Of a stretch of DNA of 64,000 nt, positions 34,824 to 43,483 are shown one piece after another; the first letter of the stretch is position 1, and each line of letters opens with the position of its first letter. The notes under the pieces are model-generated. The model saw only the letters and a program-made list of their open reading frames with translations. It was not told the origin of the DNA and did not search any database. The stretch covers positions 248,001 through 312,000 of the forward strand of contig NZ_NPKO01000006.1 of assembly GCF_008329605.1 (NCBI RefSeq), written 5' to 3'. Origin of the DNA: Mycolicibacterium sp. P9-64 (GTDB taxonomy: Bacteria; Actinomycetota; Actinomycetes; Mycobacteriales; Mycobacteriaceae). The translations under genes were made by a program, and so were the position numbers.

Positions 34824-35380
34824 TGCTCGATCCCCTCTGGTCCGCCGCAACCCGCCATCCATTCCTCGACGCCGTACGCGACGGCACGATCGCAGACGAG
34901 GCCTTCGATCGGTGGTTGGCGCAGGACGCCATCTTCGTCGCCGACCTGCTGCACTTCCAGGCCCGGCTGTTGGCGCGCGCGCCGCGGCAGGCGCAGGCCG
35001 TTCTCGCAGGCGGGTGCGTCGCGCTCGTCGCCGAACTCGACTGGTTCGAGGTCATGGCCGCGCAGCGAGGAATCGACCTCGGAGCGCAGGCGCTGCCCAC
35101 GACAGTGGCCTACCGCGCCCTGCTCGAGCGGTTGGATGCCGCACCCTTCGACGCGGCGGTGACGGCGCTCTGGGTGCTGGAGCGGGTGTACCTGCTCGGC
35201 TGGGCCTCCGCCGCGTCGAACACGTCCCCGTTCGGGGAGTTCGTCGAACATTGGACTGCCCCGGCCTTCGCGGAGTACGTCGACGGTCTCGGTGAGTTGG
35301 CCACCCTCGACGGACGCGACGACCTGGTGGCCGACGTGCTGAGCCACGAGGTCGCGTTCTGGGACATGGCGCTGGCATGA
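34823..35380 (+). CDS. TenA/THI-4 family protein (copy 1)
   Basis: 185-residue all-helical heme-oxygenase-like fold: HPFLDAVRDGTIADEAFDRWLAQDAIFVADL at the N-terminus is the TenA signature. TenA enzymes (thiaminase II) hydrolyse thiamine or salvage its aminopyrimidine, but the conserved active-site Cys of Bacillus TenA is not apparent in this copy, so the activity is uncertain. Overlaps the second copy by ATGA. Confidence 0.8.
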   Translation: MLDPLWSAATRHPFLDAVRDGTIADEAFDRWLAQDAIFVADLLHFQARLLARAPRQAQAVLAGGCVALVAELDWFEVMAAQRGIDLGAQALPTTVAYRALLERLDAAPFDAAVTALWVLERVYLLGWASAASNTSPFGEFVEHWTAPAFAEYVDGLGELATLDGRDDLVADVLSHEVAFWDMALA

Positions 35381-35997
35381 CGCTGTCCGCACGGCTCTGG
35401 GCCGAGAACGCCGACCTGGCGCAGACGGCGCTCACCGATCCCTTCGTATCCCGCCTCGGTGACGGATCGCTGCCCCGCGACGTCTTCGCGGGCTACGTCG
35501 CGCAGGACGCCTTCTTCCTCGAATCCTTCGCCCGCGCATACGCTCTGGCGCTGGCACGCAGTTCCGACAGCACCACGCTCCTGGTGCTGGCCGACCTGAT
35601 CGCCGGGGTCCGCGAGGAGCTCGGGCTGCACTCCTCGTACGCCGCGCGCTGGGGTATCGACATGAAAGGCGTCGAACCGGCATCGGCGACGCTGGCCTAC
35701 ACCGACTTCCTGCTCGCGACGGCAGCCACCGGCACGCTGGGCATGGTCTTCGCCGCGATGACACCATGCATGCGGCTCTATGCGTGGCTGGGCGCTGCGC
35801 TGGACGCCGACGCGGCGGGGCCCTATGCGGAATGGGTACGCGCCTACCAGGACCCGGGTTTCGAGGCATTGGCGCGGCGCCTCGAGGAACTGCTCGACGA
35901 GCAGCCAGACGACGGGCCCGCGGTGGCCACCGCCTACCGGCGGGCGATGCGCCTCGAGGTGGCATTCTTCGCCGCGGCGTTTCACCGCTCGGCCTGA
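35377..35997 (+). CDS. TenA/THI-4 family protein (copy 2)
   Basis: 206 residues, same fold: TDPFVSRLGDGSLPRDVFAGYVAQDAFFLESFARAYA. The segment ALARSSDSTTLLVLADLIAGVREELGLH matches the TenA core, and a Cys occurs in AAMTPCMRLYAWLG, near the position of the TenA catalytic Cys. The two copies differ strongly from each other, so they may form a heteromer or act in sequence. No other thiamine gene is adjacent. Confidence 0.82.
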   Translation: MTLSARLWAENADLAQTALTDPFVSRLGDGSLPRDVFAGYVAQDAFFLESFARAYALALARSSDSTTLLVLADLIAGVREELGLHSSYAARWGIDMKGVEPASATLAYTDFLLATAATGTLGMVFAAMTPCMRLYAWLGAALDADAAGPYAEWVRAYQDPGFEALARRLEELLDEQPDDGPAVATAYRRAMRLEVAFFAAAFHRSA

Positions 35998-36023
35998 GCC
36001 GATCAGTCCCTGGGTTGATCGGC
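35998..36023 (+). terminator. hairpin directly after TenA copy 2
   Basis: GCCGATCA (35998-36005) and TGATCGGC (36016-36023) with a 10-base loop, starting on the base after the stop codon. No T tract. Confidence 0.45.
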
Positions 36024-36131
36024 GTCGCCTCTGCCGTCCTTGGCTGCCCTCCGGTTGACTTCGGCCCGTGTGACCGCAAGCGCAATCAGCACCGGGACAA
36101 CGTATTTGGCGATGTGTGCGATCGAACCCAC
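36003..36131 (-). CDS. small membrane protein, 42 residues, unknown
   Basis: GTG-started frame downstream of the LCP gene (32-bp gap): MGSIAHIAKYVVPVLIALAV, then a short charged tail TRAEVNRRAAKDGRGDADQ. One membrane helix with a positive C-terminal side, the composition of real small membrane proteins. There is no clear ribosome site, and its end overlaps the hairpin of the convergent TenA gene, so it is a candidate only. Confidence 0.4.
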   Translation of the reverse strand: MGSIAHIAKYVVPVLIALAVTRAEVNRRAAKDGRGDADQPRD

Positions 36132-36163
36132 ACGGGGACGTCGTCAGATTCACACACGACGAG

Positions 36164-37822
36164 TCACTTCACGCACGGAGTGCCCGAGGCGGTCATCTGC
36201 GTGAGATCGGTGGGGGCGGGTGTGTACGTGCCAGTGGCGGTGGCCGACACCGTGGCGACCGGCGTGCTCGGGGCCCGGCTCGTGCTGGTGGATGCCAGGC
36301 TGTCGGTGCTGTCGTCGCTTGGGTAGTCCGCGGCGGGGAAGTCGGTGCCGATGGTCAGCTGCACGGTCCGGGCGGGCAGCGCTTCCGAAACGGTCGCCGG
36401 AAGGTCGAGCTGCTTGGCAAGCGCTTGGGCGGCGCCCTCCGCGCCTGGGCCGTAGGTGACGCTGCTCGCGCTTTCCAGGGTGGTGGCGGTGCCGACCTGA
36501 CCGGGGCTGAACCCGTCGGCCGTGAAGGCGGTCTCCAGTCGGGTGGCCAGCCCGTCGTAGGCGGAGGCGTTCACCACGTCCAGTACCGCGCCCCTGCCGC
36601 GATTTCCGTTCGAGTCGGTGCTAGTCGGCGCCACCGTGCCAGAGCCGGACGGGGCGCCCGCGACCAGTTTGCTCACGATGGCGCGGATGGCGGGCACGTC
36701 GACGAGGTTGATGTCCTCCCCCGCGTCGTCCTGGCCGAAACCGGTAATCGGCAGCGTGTACAGCGAGGGCGGCTTGACTGTGAGCGCTGCGCCACGTTGA
36801 GCGAACCCTGGTAGGTCGAACCCTGCGTCAACGGCGATGTTCTGTTTCGCCACCTCCAGCAGCTTGCCGAGCACCGCGGGGCTGTCGAGCGCTCCGCCGC
36901 GGCCGAGCGCCGACACCAGCGCGGCGAGGAAGGCCTGCTGACGGCGGGTGCGGTCGAGGTCGGTGAAGTTCTCGTCGTTGACGTCGCGGCGTTGCCGCAC
37001 GAACGCCATCGCTTGCGCGGCATCGATGTGCTGCACGCCGGCGTGAAAGTCGGCCCCCGAGTATGGATCTGAGGTGTCCGCATTCAGGCACACGGTGATC
37101 GGCGCGACCACCTGGGCGAGCTGAAAGAACGCGCCGAGTGTGACCTCGACGAAGTGGTCGATCGGAATTCCCAACAAATGTCGGACGGTGTCGATCTCGG
37201 CCTTGCGGCCGGCTTCGCGCGCCGCCTGCTCGTGGACGACCGGATCGTCGGACGTCGAAGCGACCCCACCCGACACCTTTGAGCCCGAGCCCGACTCGCC
37301 CGCCGCGAAGGAGTCCATGGCGTGCTGGTAGGCCAGGCCATAGGCCTGCTTGACCTTGCCGTGACAGACCCCGGACGGGCAGCGGGCCAGATCCACGTAG
37401 TCGTCGCGGGGGATCGAGAACGCCACCGCCGGGCCGCCGTCACCGGGCAGGTGCACGACGATCAAGACGTTGGCGTTGTACCCGCCGACGGTTTCGTCAC
37501 CGGCGTGCAACGCGTCGTACACGTCCTGCGGAAGCGGGTTGCCGTGCTGGTCGAGCCTGCTGTCGAGGCCCATGATGAGAATGTTCTGGGCGTTTCCGCC
37601 CGAACTCGGGCCGCCGTCCAGCGCGTGCGACGTGGTGATCTCCCCCACGGTGCGGTGATAGCCGGCCCAGCCGATGGCGGTACAGGCCAGGACCGCCACG
37701 GCGGTCAACCCGCCGATCACCCGGCCCGTCACCCGTGCGGCACGTCGCGCGCCGTGGCTACTGGGCTCGGGCATGCGGTGCCGTTTGGGCGGATCGAGTC
37801 GCGCGTGTGCCGGTCGGGTCAT
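36164..37822 (-). CDS. LytR-CpsA-Psr (LCP) family protein with LytR_C domain
   Basis: 552 residues: cytoplasmic tail, one membrane helix (VIGGLTAVAVLACTAIGWAGY), the LCP catalytic domain with NILIMGLDSR, FSIPRDDYVDLA and FVRQRRDVNDENFTDLDRTRRQQAF (the arginines and aspartates that hold the polyprenyl pyrophosphate), and a C-terminal LytR_C domain from about residue 400. LCP proteins in mycobacteria join arabinogalactan to peptidoglycan. Start ATG 37822; an in-frame TTG at 37834 is possible. A Ser/Thr-rich low-complexity stretch precedes the end. Confidence 0.92.
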   Translation of the reverse strand: MTRPAHARLDPPKRHRMPEPSSHGARRAARVTGRVIGGLTAVAVLACTAIGWAGYHRTVGEITTSHALDGGPSSGGNAQNILIMGLDSRLDQHGNPLPQDVYDALHAGDETVGGYNANVLIVVHLPGDGGPAVAFSIPRDDYVDLARCPSGVCHGKVKQAYGLAYQHAMDSFAAGESGSGSKVSGGVASTSDDPVVHEQAAREAGRKAEIDTVRHLLGIPIDHFVEVTLGAFFQLAQVVAPITVCLNADTSDPYSGADFHAGVQHIDAAQAMAFVRQRRDVNDENFTDLDRTRRQQAFLAALVSALGRGGALDSPAVLGKLLEVAKQNIAVDAGFDLPGFAQRGAALTVKPPSLYTLPITGFGQDDAGEDINLVDVPAIRAIVSKLVAGAPSGSGTVAPTSTDSNGNRGRGAVLDVVNASAYDGLATRLETAFTADGFSPGQVGTATTLESASSVTYGPGAEGAAQALAKQLDLPATVSEALPARTVQLTIGTDFPAADYPSDDSTDSLASTSTSRAPSTPVATVSATATGTYTPAPTDLTQMTASGTPCVK

Positions 37823-37871
37823 AACGTTCGCCAATTATTCCCGATACGGCCGGTTACCGCTTTCGTGGTGA

Positions 37872-37899
37872 ACCCGCCCCCGGATCGTTGGGGGCGGGT
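37872..37899 (-). terminator. intrinsic-type hairpin downstream of tpx
   Basis: ACCCGCCCCC (37872-37881) and GGGGGCGGGT (37890-37899), loop of 8. It lies between the tpx stop and the start of the LCP gene, both on the minus strand, and separates the two units. Confidence 0.75.
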
Positions 37900-37916
37900 C
37901 CCCACGTGCTGGGTGC

Positions 37917-38411
<495 letters not shown>

Positions 38412-38457
38412 GCGCACAGTCTGTCAAGGCGCGACGGCACCCGTGCGCGAGGGTCCC

Positions 38458-38925
38458 TCAGTGGCGGGGAGCGTATTCCACAGCGTGGAAAGGCCAGTCA
38501 CGGGCCAGCCAATCCCGCACCGTGACGTACAGGACGGAGTCCAGCTCGGCGTGGTCGGCGCGCACCCAGGAGCGAACTGCGGCGTCGCCGGGGTCACCGG
38601 GCTGAGGTCGGTAGACGTACACGCAGCCGATCACCTCCTGTCCGTCGGGACGGTCCGGTGCCACGACGGTGTAGGTGAATCCGATGCGGGCCGCGAAGTC
38701 GGCGGCATGCTGCTCGAGGTCGGCCAGGTTCTGCGCCGCCGTCATGTCGTGTGGCCACGGCCTTCCACCGAAACCGGGGGTGGCCCTGATGTGCTCCATG
38801 CTCGACGACCACGCGGCGAGGTCGGCGGAGTTGTGTTCTGGCTCAAGCGGAATCAGCCGGAAGCCGGGCCCATCGAGCTCGAGCGGCACGACGAAGTCCG
38901 CAGGCACGAAAGGCCGTTCGGTCAC
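38458..38925 (-). CDS. GNAT-like N-acetyltransferase
   Basis: 155 residues. The fold is suggested by FRLIPLEPEHNSADLAAW, the central IGFTYTVV strand, and VIGCVYVYRP, with RSWVRADHAELD in place of a normal acetyl-CoA loop. Start GTG 38925 follows TACGCT and 7 nt, a leaderless pattern; the frame to 38979 has no homology. Substrate unknown. Confidence 0.75.
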   Translation of the reverse strand: MTERPFVPADFVVPLELDGPGFRLIPLEPEHNSADLAAWSSSMEHIRATPGFGGRPWPHDMTAAQNLADLEQHAADFAARIGFTYTVVAPDRPDGQEVIGCVYVYRPQPGDPGDAAVRSWVRADHAELDSVLYVTVRDWLARDWPFHAVEYAPRH

Positions 38926-39305
38926 GGTTGCGAGCGTACCCGGATCCCCGGCCGGACACCCGTCTGCCAGGCGTTTCAACCTTCAGGTGTCTGCCGTCGA
39001 CATAGTCCGCACCGACGACGTGTCCCGGCCTGCCCGACGCGCGGGAACTGTTGGGCGAATGTCTCGACCACACAGCCGTTTACGCGTGTGGTCCGGCGTC
39101 GAATTGCACTTCGAATGGTTCGCCGCCGCCCCGGTGCTCGACGGCCACCGCGACACGCTGCTGACGGTCCCCGAGCACGACGACGGCCTGATGCTGGTCT
39201 GCGTGTCGAGGGCTCTACCACGTTGACGTGCACGTTCGTCCCCAATGTGCCGGTCTGGCATGGGTCGCGGTTTCAGGATCCCGTCGGGGTGGGTAGTCAT
39301 CGTGC
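38926..39305. other. 380-bp region with one small candidate gene
   Basis: Between the leftward GNAT gene and the rightward repeat protein. Apart from the small plus-strand frame at 39059-39226, described separately, I see promoter-like sequence for the GNAT gene at 38932-38937 and nothing else. Confidence 0.5.
39059..39226 (+). CDS. small protein of 55 residues, unknown
   Basis: ATG-started frame beginning MSRPHSRLRVWSGVEL and ending LVCVSRALPR, composition and third-position GC typical of coding DNA, aromatic residues in HFEWFAAAPVL. The ribosome site is weak and the frame continues upstream without a stop for some distance, so the start is uncertain. Not recognised. Confidence 0.45.
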   Translation: MSRPHSRLRVWSGVELHFEWFAAAPVLDGHRDTLLTVPEHDDGLMLVCVSRALPR

Positions 39306-39821
39306 ATGGCACTCACAATGAACGCTCCGAAGAAGCTCTCCCTGAAATCGGTACTGCTTGCTGGTGCCGCGGTCTCTGCCATCGCGATGGCGCCGCTCGC
39401 CTCGGCGAACCCCCCAGCGTGCGTCAACGCCGACGGTTCCGTTTGCGCCACCGCGCCCGGTGCCGGCGCTACTGCTGGTCCTGAGGGTGCCGGTGCGAAC
39501 GTGCCGGGTGCCGAGGCAGTTGCCGGGCCTGACGGTGCCGGCGCGACTGTTCCGGGAGCCGGCGCCGAAGCCGGCCCTGACGGTGCCGGCGCGACTGTTC
39601 CCGGTGCCGGCGTCGAAGCCGGGCCTGACGGTGCCGGCGCGACAGTCCCCGGTGCCGGCGCCGAAGCTGGCCCCGGTGGCGCGAGTGCGAACGTTCCTGG
39701 TGCCGGCGTGACCGCAGGACCTGGCGGAGCGAGCGCCAACGTTCCCGGTGCAGGCGCGACGGCCGGGCCCGGTGGCGCCAGCGCTTGCATCCCCAACGTG
39801 GGCTGCCTCTCCGCTGGATAG
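39306..39821 (+). CDS. secreted Gly/Ala/Pro repeat protein
   Basis: 171 residues. Signal peptide LSLKSVLLAGAAVSAIAMAP with cleavage near ASA-N, then a short head with two Cys, then about seven units of 14 residues of the form GPDGAGATVPGAGA (42 bp in the DNA), and a tail with two more Cys (ACIPNVGCLSAG). The four cysteines bracket the repeat and could close it with disulfides. ATG 39306 or 39318 may start it. A structural or surface role is likely; no known family recognised. Unit number may vary among strains. Confidence 0.8.
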   Translation: MALTMNAPKKLSLKSVLLAGAAVSAIAMAPLASANPPACVNADGSVCATAPGAGATAGPEGAGANVPGAEAVAGPDGAGATVPGAGAEAGPDGAGATVPGAGVEAGPDGAGATVPGAGAEAGPGGASANVPGAGVTAGPGGASANVPGAGATAGPGGASACIPNVGCLSAG

Positions 39822-39876
39822 GGCTTGAGCTGCGGCTCAGTGCAGCGAGTCCACGCTCTTGGTGAGGGCCGCTCGT

Positions 39877-39928
39877 GTCGTCGCCTTCGGCGCTCCGGTG
39901 TCGAAGGCGACGACGCCTTGCGGCGTCG
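39877..39928. terminator. two adjacent hairpins
   Basis: A 13-bp perfect inverted repeat (39877-39889 with 39902-39914, loop 12) overlaps a second hairpin CGACGCC TTGC GGCGTCG (39911-39928). It lies 55 bp after the repeat-protein stop and 21 bp before the MenC-like stop, so it can serve both convergent units. Confidence 0.7.
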
Positions 39929-39948
39929 GGTAGCCCTCGACCGGGTGA

Positions 39949-40911
39949 CTAGCCGACGCGGGCGGTGCCCAATCGATCGCGCCACCAGGCGATCCTGTCG
40001 GGGTCGGTGACCGCATAGAACGCGACGAGCTCTCGGTCGGGCGCCGGTGGCATCGGCGCCACGGGTAGGTAACCGCCGACGGGAACCAGCGACCGCGCCC
40101 CGGCGACCAGGTCGCCAGACACCTGCGACGCCGTCCCGAGTGCGCAGGCGTACCGCAGCTCCGGCAGTGCCCCGGCAAGCGCGAGCCCTGCCGACCATCC
40201 GATGCTCGACTGTCCCGTCGACGCGACGACACATGGAAGACCGCACGCTTCGGCGATCACCAACGCACGTCGCACCCCGCCCAGCGGTCCGCACCGAAGG
40301 ACCGCGACGTCCGCGACACCGACCAACGACGCCCGTGGGGCATCGTCGGGAGAAATGGGCACCACGGTTGCGACCGGAACGTCGACGCGCGCGCGGACGG
40401 CGGCCAGCTCCTCGGCAGTTCGGCACGGCTGCTCGACATACTCCAGTCCTCCCGCCGCCCGATCCAGCGTGGCAATCGCCGACACCGCGGCGTCGACGCC
40501 CCACATTCCGTTGGTACGACAGCGAACAACGCCATCCGCGCCGAGCGCGTCGCGCACCGCCTCCAGCCGGGCGACGTCATCGGCGAGCGAGCCTGCGCTG
40601 TCACCGACGGTGACCTCGGCGGTGCGGCAACCGGCATTCGCGACGATGTCGTGTGCCCGGTCGGGTTCGACCGCGGGCACCGTGACGGCGATCGGCACCC
40701 GGCCGCGCACCGGATCCGGCCACCCGACGGTGCCCGACTCGATCGCCGCGGTCAGCCAACGCGCGGCCGCGCGGTCGTCGCAGTCGTCGGACGGGCTGAA
40801 CTCACCCCAGCCCTGCGGACCTTCGATCAACATGCCTTCGCGCACGCCGATCCCACCGATTCCGGGCATGGCGAATACCGGTGCCGTGTCGAAGTCGATC
40901 ATCGTTTGCAT
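39949..40911 (-). CDS. MenC-like enolase-superfamily protein without catalytic residues
   Basis: 320 residues that align along their length with mycobacterial o-succinylbenzoate synthase (menaquinone pathway): EGPQGWGEF, IAVTVPAV, LEYVEQPC, RACGLGT-like YACALGTAS. The essential residues are changed: the KxK pair is Glu99 and Thr101 (AEVTV), the first metal ligand is Arg132 (VRCRTNG for VRVDANG), the third is Val183 (ATVV for AADE), and the last lysine is Arg206 (VLRCGP). Only Glu160 remains. Start overlaps the SDR stop (TGATG). It is not a working MenC; perhaps a non-enzymatic or re-purposed paralogue. Confidence 0.8.
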   Translation of the reverse strand: MQTMIDFDTAPVFAMPGIGGIGVREGMLIEGPQGWGEFSPSDDCDDRAAARWLTAAIESGTVGWPDPVRGRVPIAVTVPAVEPDRAHDIVANAGCRTAEVTVGDSAGSLADDVARLEAVRDALGADGVVRCRTNGMWGVDAAVSAIATLDRAAGGLEYVEQPCRTAEELAAVRARVDVPVATVVPISPDDAPRASLVGVADVAVLRCGPLGGVRRALVIAEACGLPCVVASTGQSSIGWSAGLALAGALPELRYACALGTASQVSGDLVAGARSLVPVGGYLPVAPMPPAPDRELVAFYAVTDPDRIAWWRDRLGTARVG

Positions 40912-41666
40912 CACACGAACTGCTGGCCGCCGTCGATGTCGTACGTCGCTCCGGTCAGGGCCGTGTTGATCATCAGGTGGACGGCGAGCGCGGCGACGTC
41001 GCCGGGTCCGACGACGCGGCCGATCGGAAGCGTCGCGCGGAGTTCGTCGCGGCGCTCCTCGAGCCGATCCCCCAGCAGCGCCGCCGACAACGGGGTGTCG
41101 ACGAAACCGGCAGCGATGAGGTTCACGCGGACCGGCGCCAGCTCCAGTGCGAGCGCGGCCGTGAACGGAGGCAATGCCGCCGTCGCCGCAGACACGATGC
41201 CGAGACCGTGATCGATGCGCCGCCCACCGGTACCGCCCATCAGCACCAGCGAGCCGCCGGGCCGCATCTTGCCGACCACGTTGCGCGCGACCGAAAGTCC
41301 CAGCACCACGTGGCCACTGAGCGCGTCCCGCACCTCGGCTGCGTCCATCTCGAGCAGCGGCCGGTACTGCGGGCCGCCCGCCGTGATCAGCACGTGGTCG
41401 ATCGGCGTCGGCACGGACTGGAAGAACGCCTCGAGGGCCGCCGGATCGTTGGCATCGAAGGCCGCGGTGCGTTGCGCGCCGACGTCGAGTGCCGCCTGCT
41501 CGAGCCGGTCGGCATGGCGTCCGGTGAGGATCACCTCGGCGCCCTCGGCCCGCGCGCGTCGTGCGGTCTCGAGCCCGATGCCAGCGCTGCCGCCGATCAA
41601 GACGACGGTCTGCCCAGCGAGTTCCGGGTCGCGGTGGCTGGCAACGGGACTCGTTTCGCTGCTCAT
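40911..41666 (-). CDS. SDR-family protein lacking the YxxxK active site
   Basis: 251 residues with the SDR nucleotide motif IGGSAGIG (24-31) and a C-terminal DIDGGQQFV. In place of the active-site Tyr and Lys the sequence reads VSAAT (Val158, Thr162), and the usual Ser is also absent (GGTGG). So none of the three catalytic residues is present, though cofactor binding looks possible. Coupled by overlap to the MenC-like gene, which is also without its active site. Confidence 0.83.
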   Translation of the reverse strand: MSSETSPVASHRDPELAGQTVVLIGGSAGIGLETARRARAEGAEVILTGRHADRLEQAALDVGAQRTAAFDANDPAALEAFFQSVPTPIDHVLITAGGPQYRPLLEMDAAEVRDALSGHVVLGLSVARNVVGKMRPGGSLVLMGGTGGRRIDHGLGIVSAATAALPPFTAALALELAPVRVNLIAAGFVDTPLSAALLGDRLEERRDELRATLPIGRVVGPGDVAALAVHLMINTALTGATYDIDGGQQFV

Positions 41667-41718
41667 GATTCCTCCGGCCTCCTCGACGACACGTCATCGT
41701 AGATCGGCCGCGCCGCGA

Positions 41719-42357
41719 CTACTCCGGCCAGGCCGAGTTCTTGATCACGTCGACGAAGTCGATCCGGCGGAACCCCGGCACGAAGTGCTCGAGGACGTCG
41801 GCGTTGACGGTGCCGAACGTGCTCTCGGGCCGGTAGGAGAAGCCGTCGGTGAACGCCTGCAGGATCTCGTTCTTGAAGTTCGGCCTCGGATGCACCGCCG
41901 TGATCGCGGCGATCTCGTCGGCGTTGATGGCGTCGAGGCGAATGCCGAGCACGTCGGTTTCGACGCCCGCCGTGACGGCCGCGATCACCGGATCCATCTT
42001 GTAGGGCACTTCCGGTGTGGTGTGCAGGGCGATCGCCGTCCACACGACGTCAGCGTCCGCCGCCGAGAACCCGTGCGAGGTCAGAAAGCCCCGAGCGGTA
42101 TCGGCGCCGTCCAGCTCGAACCGCTGCTCCGTGCTCCGGTACGGCTCCACCAGGCCCGTATCGTGGAACAGTGCCGCGACGTACTGCAGCTCGGCGTCGG
42201 GGGCAATGCCCAACCGCCGCGACTGCAGGCTGCCGAACAGGAACACCCGCCGCGAATGATGAAAGATCAGCTCGTTGGTGGTGTCGCGGATCAGCTGGGT
42301 GGCGTCCTGTGCCAATGCGCTGTCAGGGATGCGAACCCCCGCAATGATTTCAGTCAT
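41719..42357 (-). CDS. HD-domain hydrolase, cyanamide-hydratase-like
   Basis: 212 residues. HHSRRVFLFG (His33/His34) and LFHDTGL (His65, Asp66) give the metal-binding HD motif, and ALHTTPEVPYKMDPVIAAVTAGVETDVLG matches the cyanamide hydratase-like branch of HD proteins. That branch hydrates nitriles such as cyanamide or breaks down small amides; actual substrate unknown. GAAGGGACGG ribosome region. Divergent from the GlxA-type regulator that may control it. Confidence 0.82.
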   Translation of the reverse strand: MTEIIAGVRIPDSALAQDATQLIRDTTNELIFHHSRRVFLFGSLQSRRLGIAPDAELQYVAALFHDTGLVEPYRSTEQRFELDGADTARGFLTSHGFSAADADVVWTAIALHTTPEVPYKMDPVIAAVTAGVETDVLGIRLDAINADEIAAITAVHPRPNFKNEILQAFTDGFSYRPESTFGTVNADVLEHFVPGFRRIDFVDVIKNSAWPE

Positions 42358-42498
42358 GTCCCGTCCCTTCTCTTCGATGCGTGACGCCGGGTCGGCGCCG
42401 TTGATTCGACTATCGCCCTCCGGTAGGGCCCCCGGCCGTGCACGAAGTGCCAGGAAAGGCACACATGTGGACACCGTCGAACGGATGACGAGGCGTTG

Positions 42499-43479
42499 AT
42501 GGCCCCTGCTACCGGCACCGAGCCGCACCTGGTCGTGGTGATGGTGTACGACGGCATTCAAATGCTCGACGTCACGGGACCGGTCGACGCGTTCACCTCC
42601 GCCAACGCCCTCGGCGCCCACTACCGCGTCGTGCACGCCTCGGTGACCGGGAACGACGTCATCGCCAGTTCCGGTACCCGCCTCGGTGTCGAGACCGCCG
42701 CACACCTGGTGACCGACCGCATCGGCACGCTGCTGGTTCCGGGCGCGCCGGACTGGCAGGCCAGCATCACCAACGCAGAGCTCGTCGCCGCCATCCGCCA
42801 ACTGGCGCAACACAGTCAGCGCACCGTCTCGATCTGCGCGGGTGCCTTCCCCCTTGCCGCCACCGGCCTGCTGAACGGCAGACGGGCCGCCACCCACTGG
42901 AAGCTCGCACGTCAACTCGCCGCACGGTTTCCCGAAGTGAGCGTCGACGCCGCCGCGATCTTCGTCACCGATGGCACCTACACCACCTCTGCGGGTGTCA
43001 CGGCGGGCATCGACCTCACCCTGTCGCTCATCGAACAGGATCACGGACCGGCGCTAGCGCGCGACGTCGCACGGGATCTGGTGGTCTTCATGGCCAGACC
43101 GGGTGACCAGTCCCAATTCAGCGTCCGGTTGGAAGCCCTGCCCACCAACAACTCCGTGGTCCGTGCCGCCATGAACACCATCACCACCGACCCGCGGCAC
43201 AACCACACCCTTGGGTCACTCGCCGCGAGCGCAGGCGTGAGTGCCCGCCACCTTTCGCGGCTGTTCCTCATCGAAACCGGGCACACCCCACAGCATTTCG
43301 TCGACCGGACCCGGCTAGAAGCCGCATGCGCGATCCTCACCAGCGGGCCGGAATCCCTCGAGCACGTCGCCGAAGCAACGGGCGTCGGTTCGAGCGAATC
43401 GCTTCGCAGGTTGTTTCAACGCGAGCTGGGACTCACCCCAGGTGCCTACCGCAAGCGGTTCAAGACCACCGTCCGCTGA
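42499..43479 (+). CDS. GlxA-type AraC-family regulator with DJ-1/PfpI domain
   Basis: 326 residues: N-terminal DJ-1/PfpI (class I glutamine amidotransferase-like) domain with the nucleophile-elbow VSICAGAFPLA, then two AraC helix-turn-helix motifs (HTLGSLAASAGVSARHLSRLF and LEHVAEATGVGSSESLRRLF). The ligand is not known. GAGG before ATG 42499. Transcribed away from the HD-protein gene across 141 bp. Confidence 0.92.
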   Translation: MAPATGTEPHLVVVMVYDGIQMLDVTGPVDAFTSANALGAHYRVVHASVTGNDVIASSGTRLGVETAAHLVTDRIGTLLVPGAPDWQASITNAELVAAIRQLAQHSQRTVSICAGAFPLAATGLLNGRRAATHWKLARQLAARFPEVSVDAAAIFVTDGTYTTSAGVTAGIDLTLSLIEQDHGPALARDVARDLVVFMARPGDQSQFSVRLEALPTNNSVVRAAMNTITTDPRHNHTLGSLAASAGVSARHLSRLFLIETGHTPQHFVDRTRLEAACAILTSGPESLEHVAEATGVGSSESLRRLFQRELGLTPGAYRKRFKTTVR

Positions 43480-43483
43480 CGGT

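Noticed and set aside
39306..39821. PE/PPE or PE_PGRS protein
   Set aside because: There is no PE or PPE N-terminal domain, and it has a normal cleavable signal peptide.
39215..40504. 429-residue minus-strand protein with Pro/Ala repeats
   Set aside because: It is the antisense of the plus-strand repeat protein plus a wrong-frame reading of the MenC-like gene; the plus strand has the signal peptide.
39949..40911. Menaquinone biosynthesis gene menC
   Set aside because: Overall similarity is real, but the catalytic lysines and two metal ligands are replaced and no other men gene is present.
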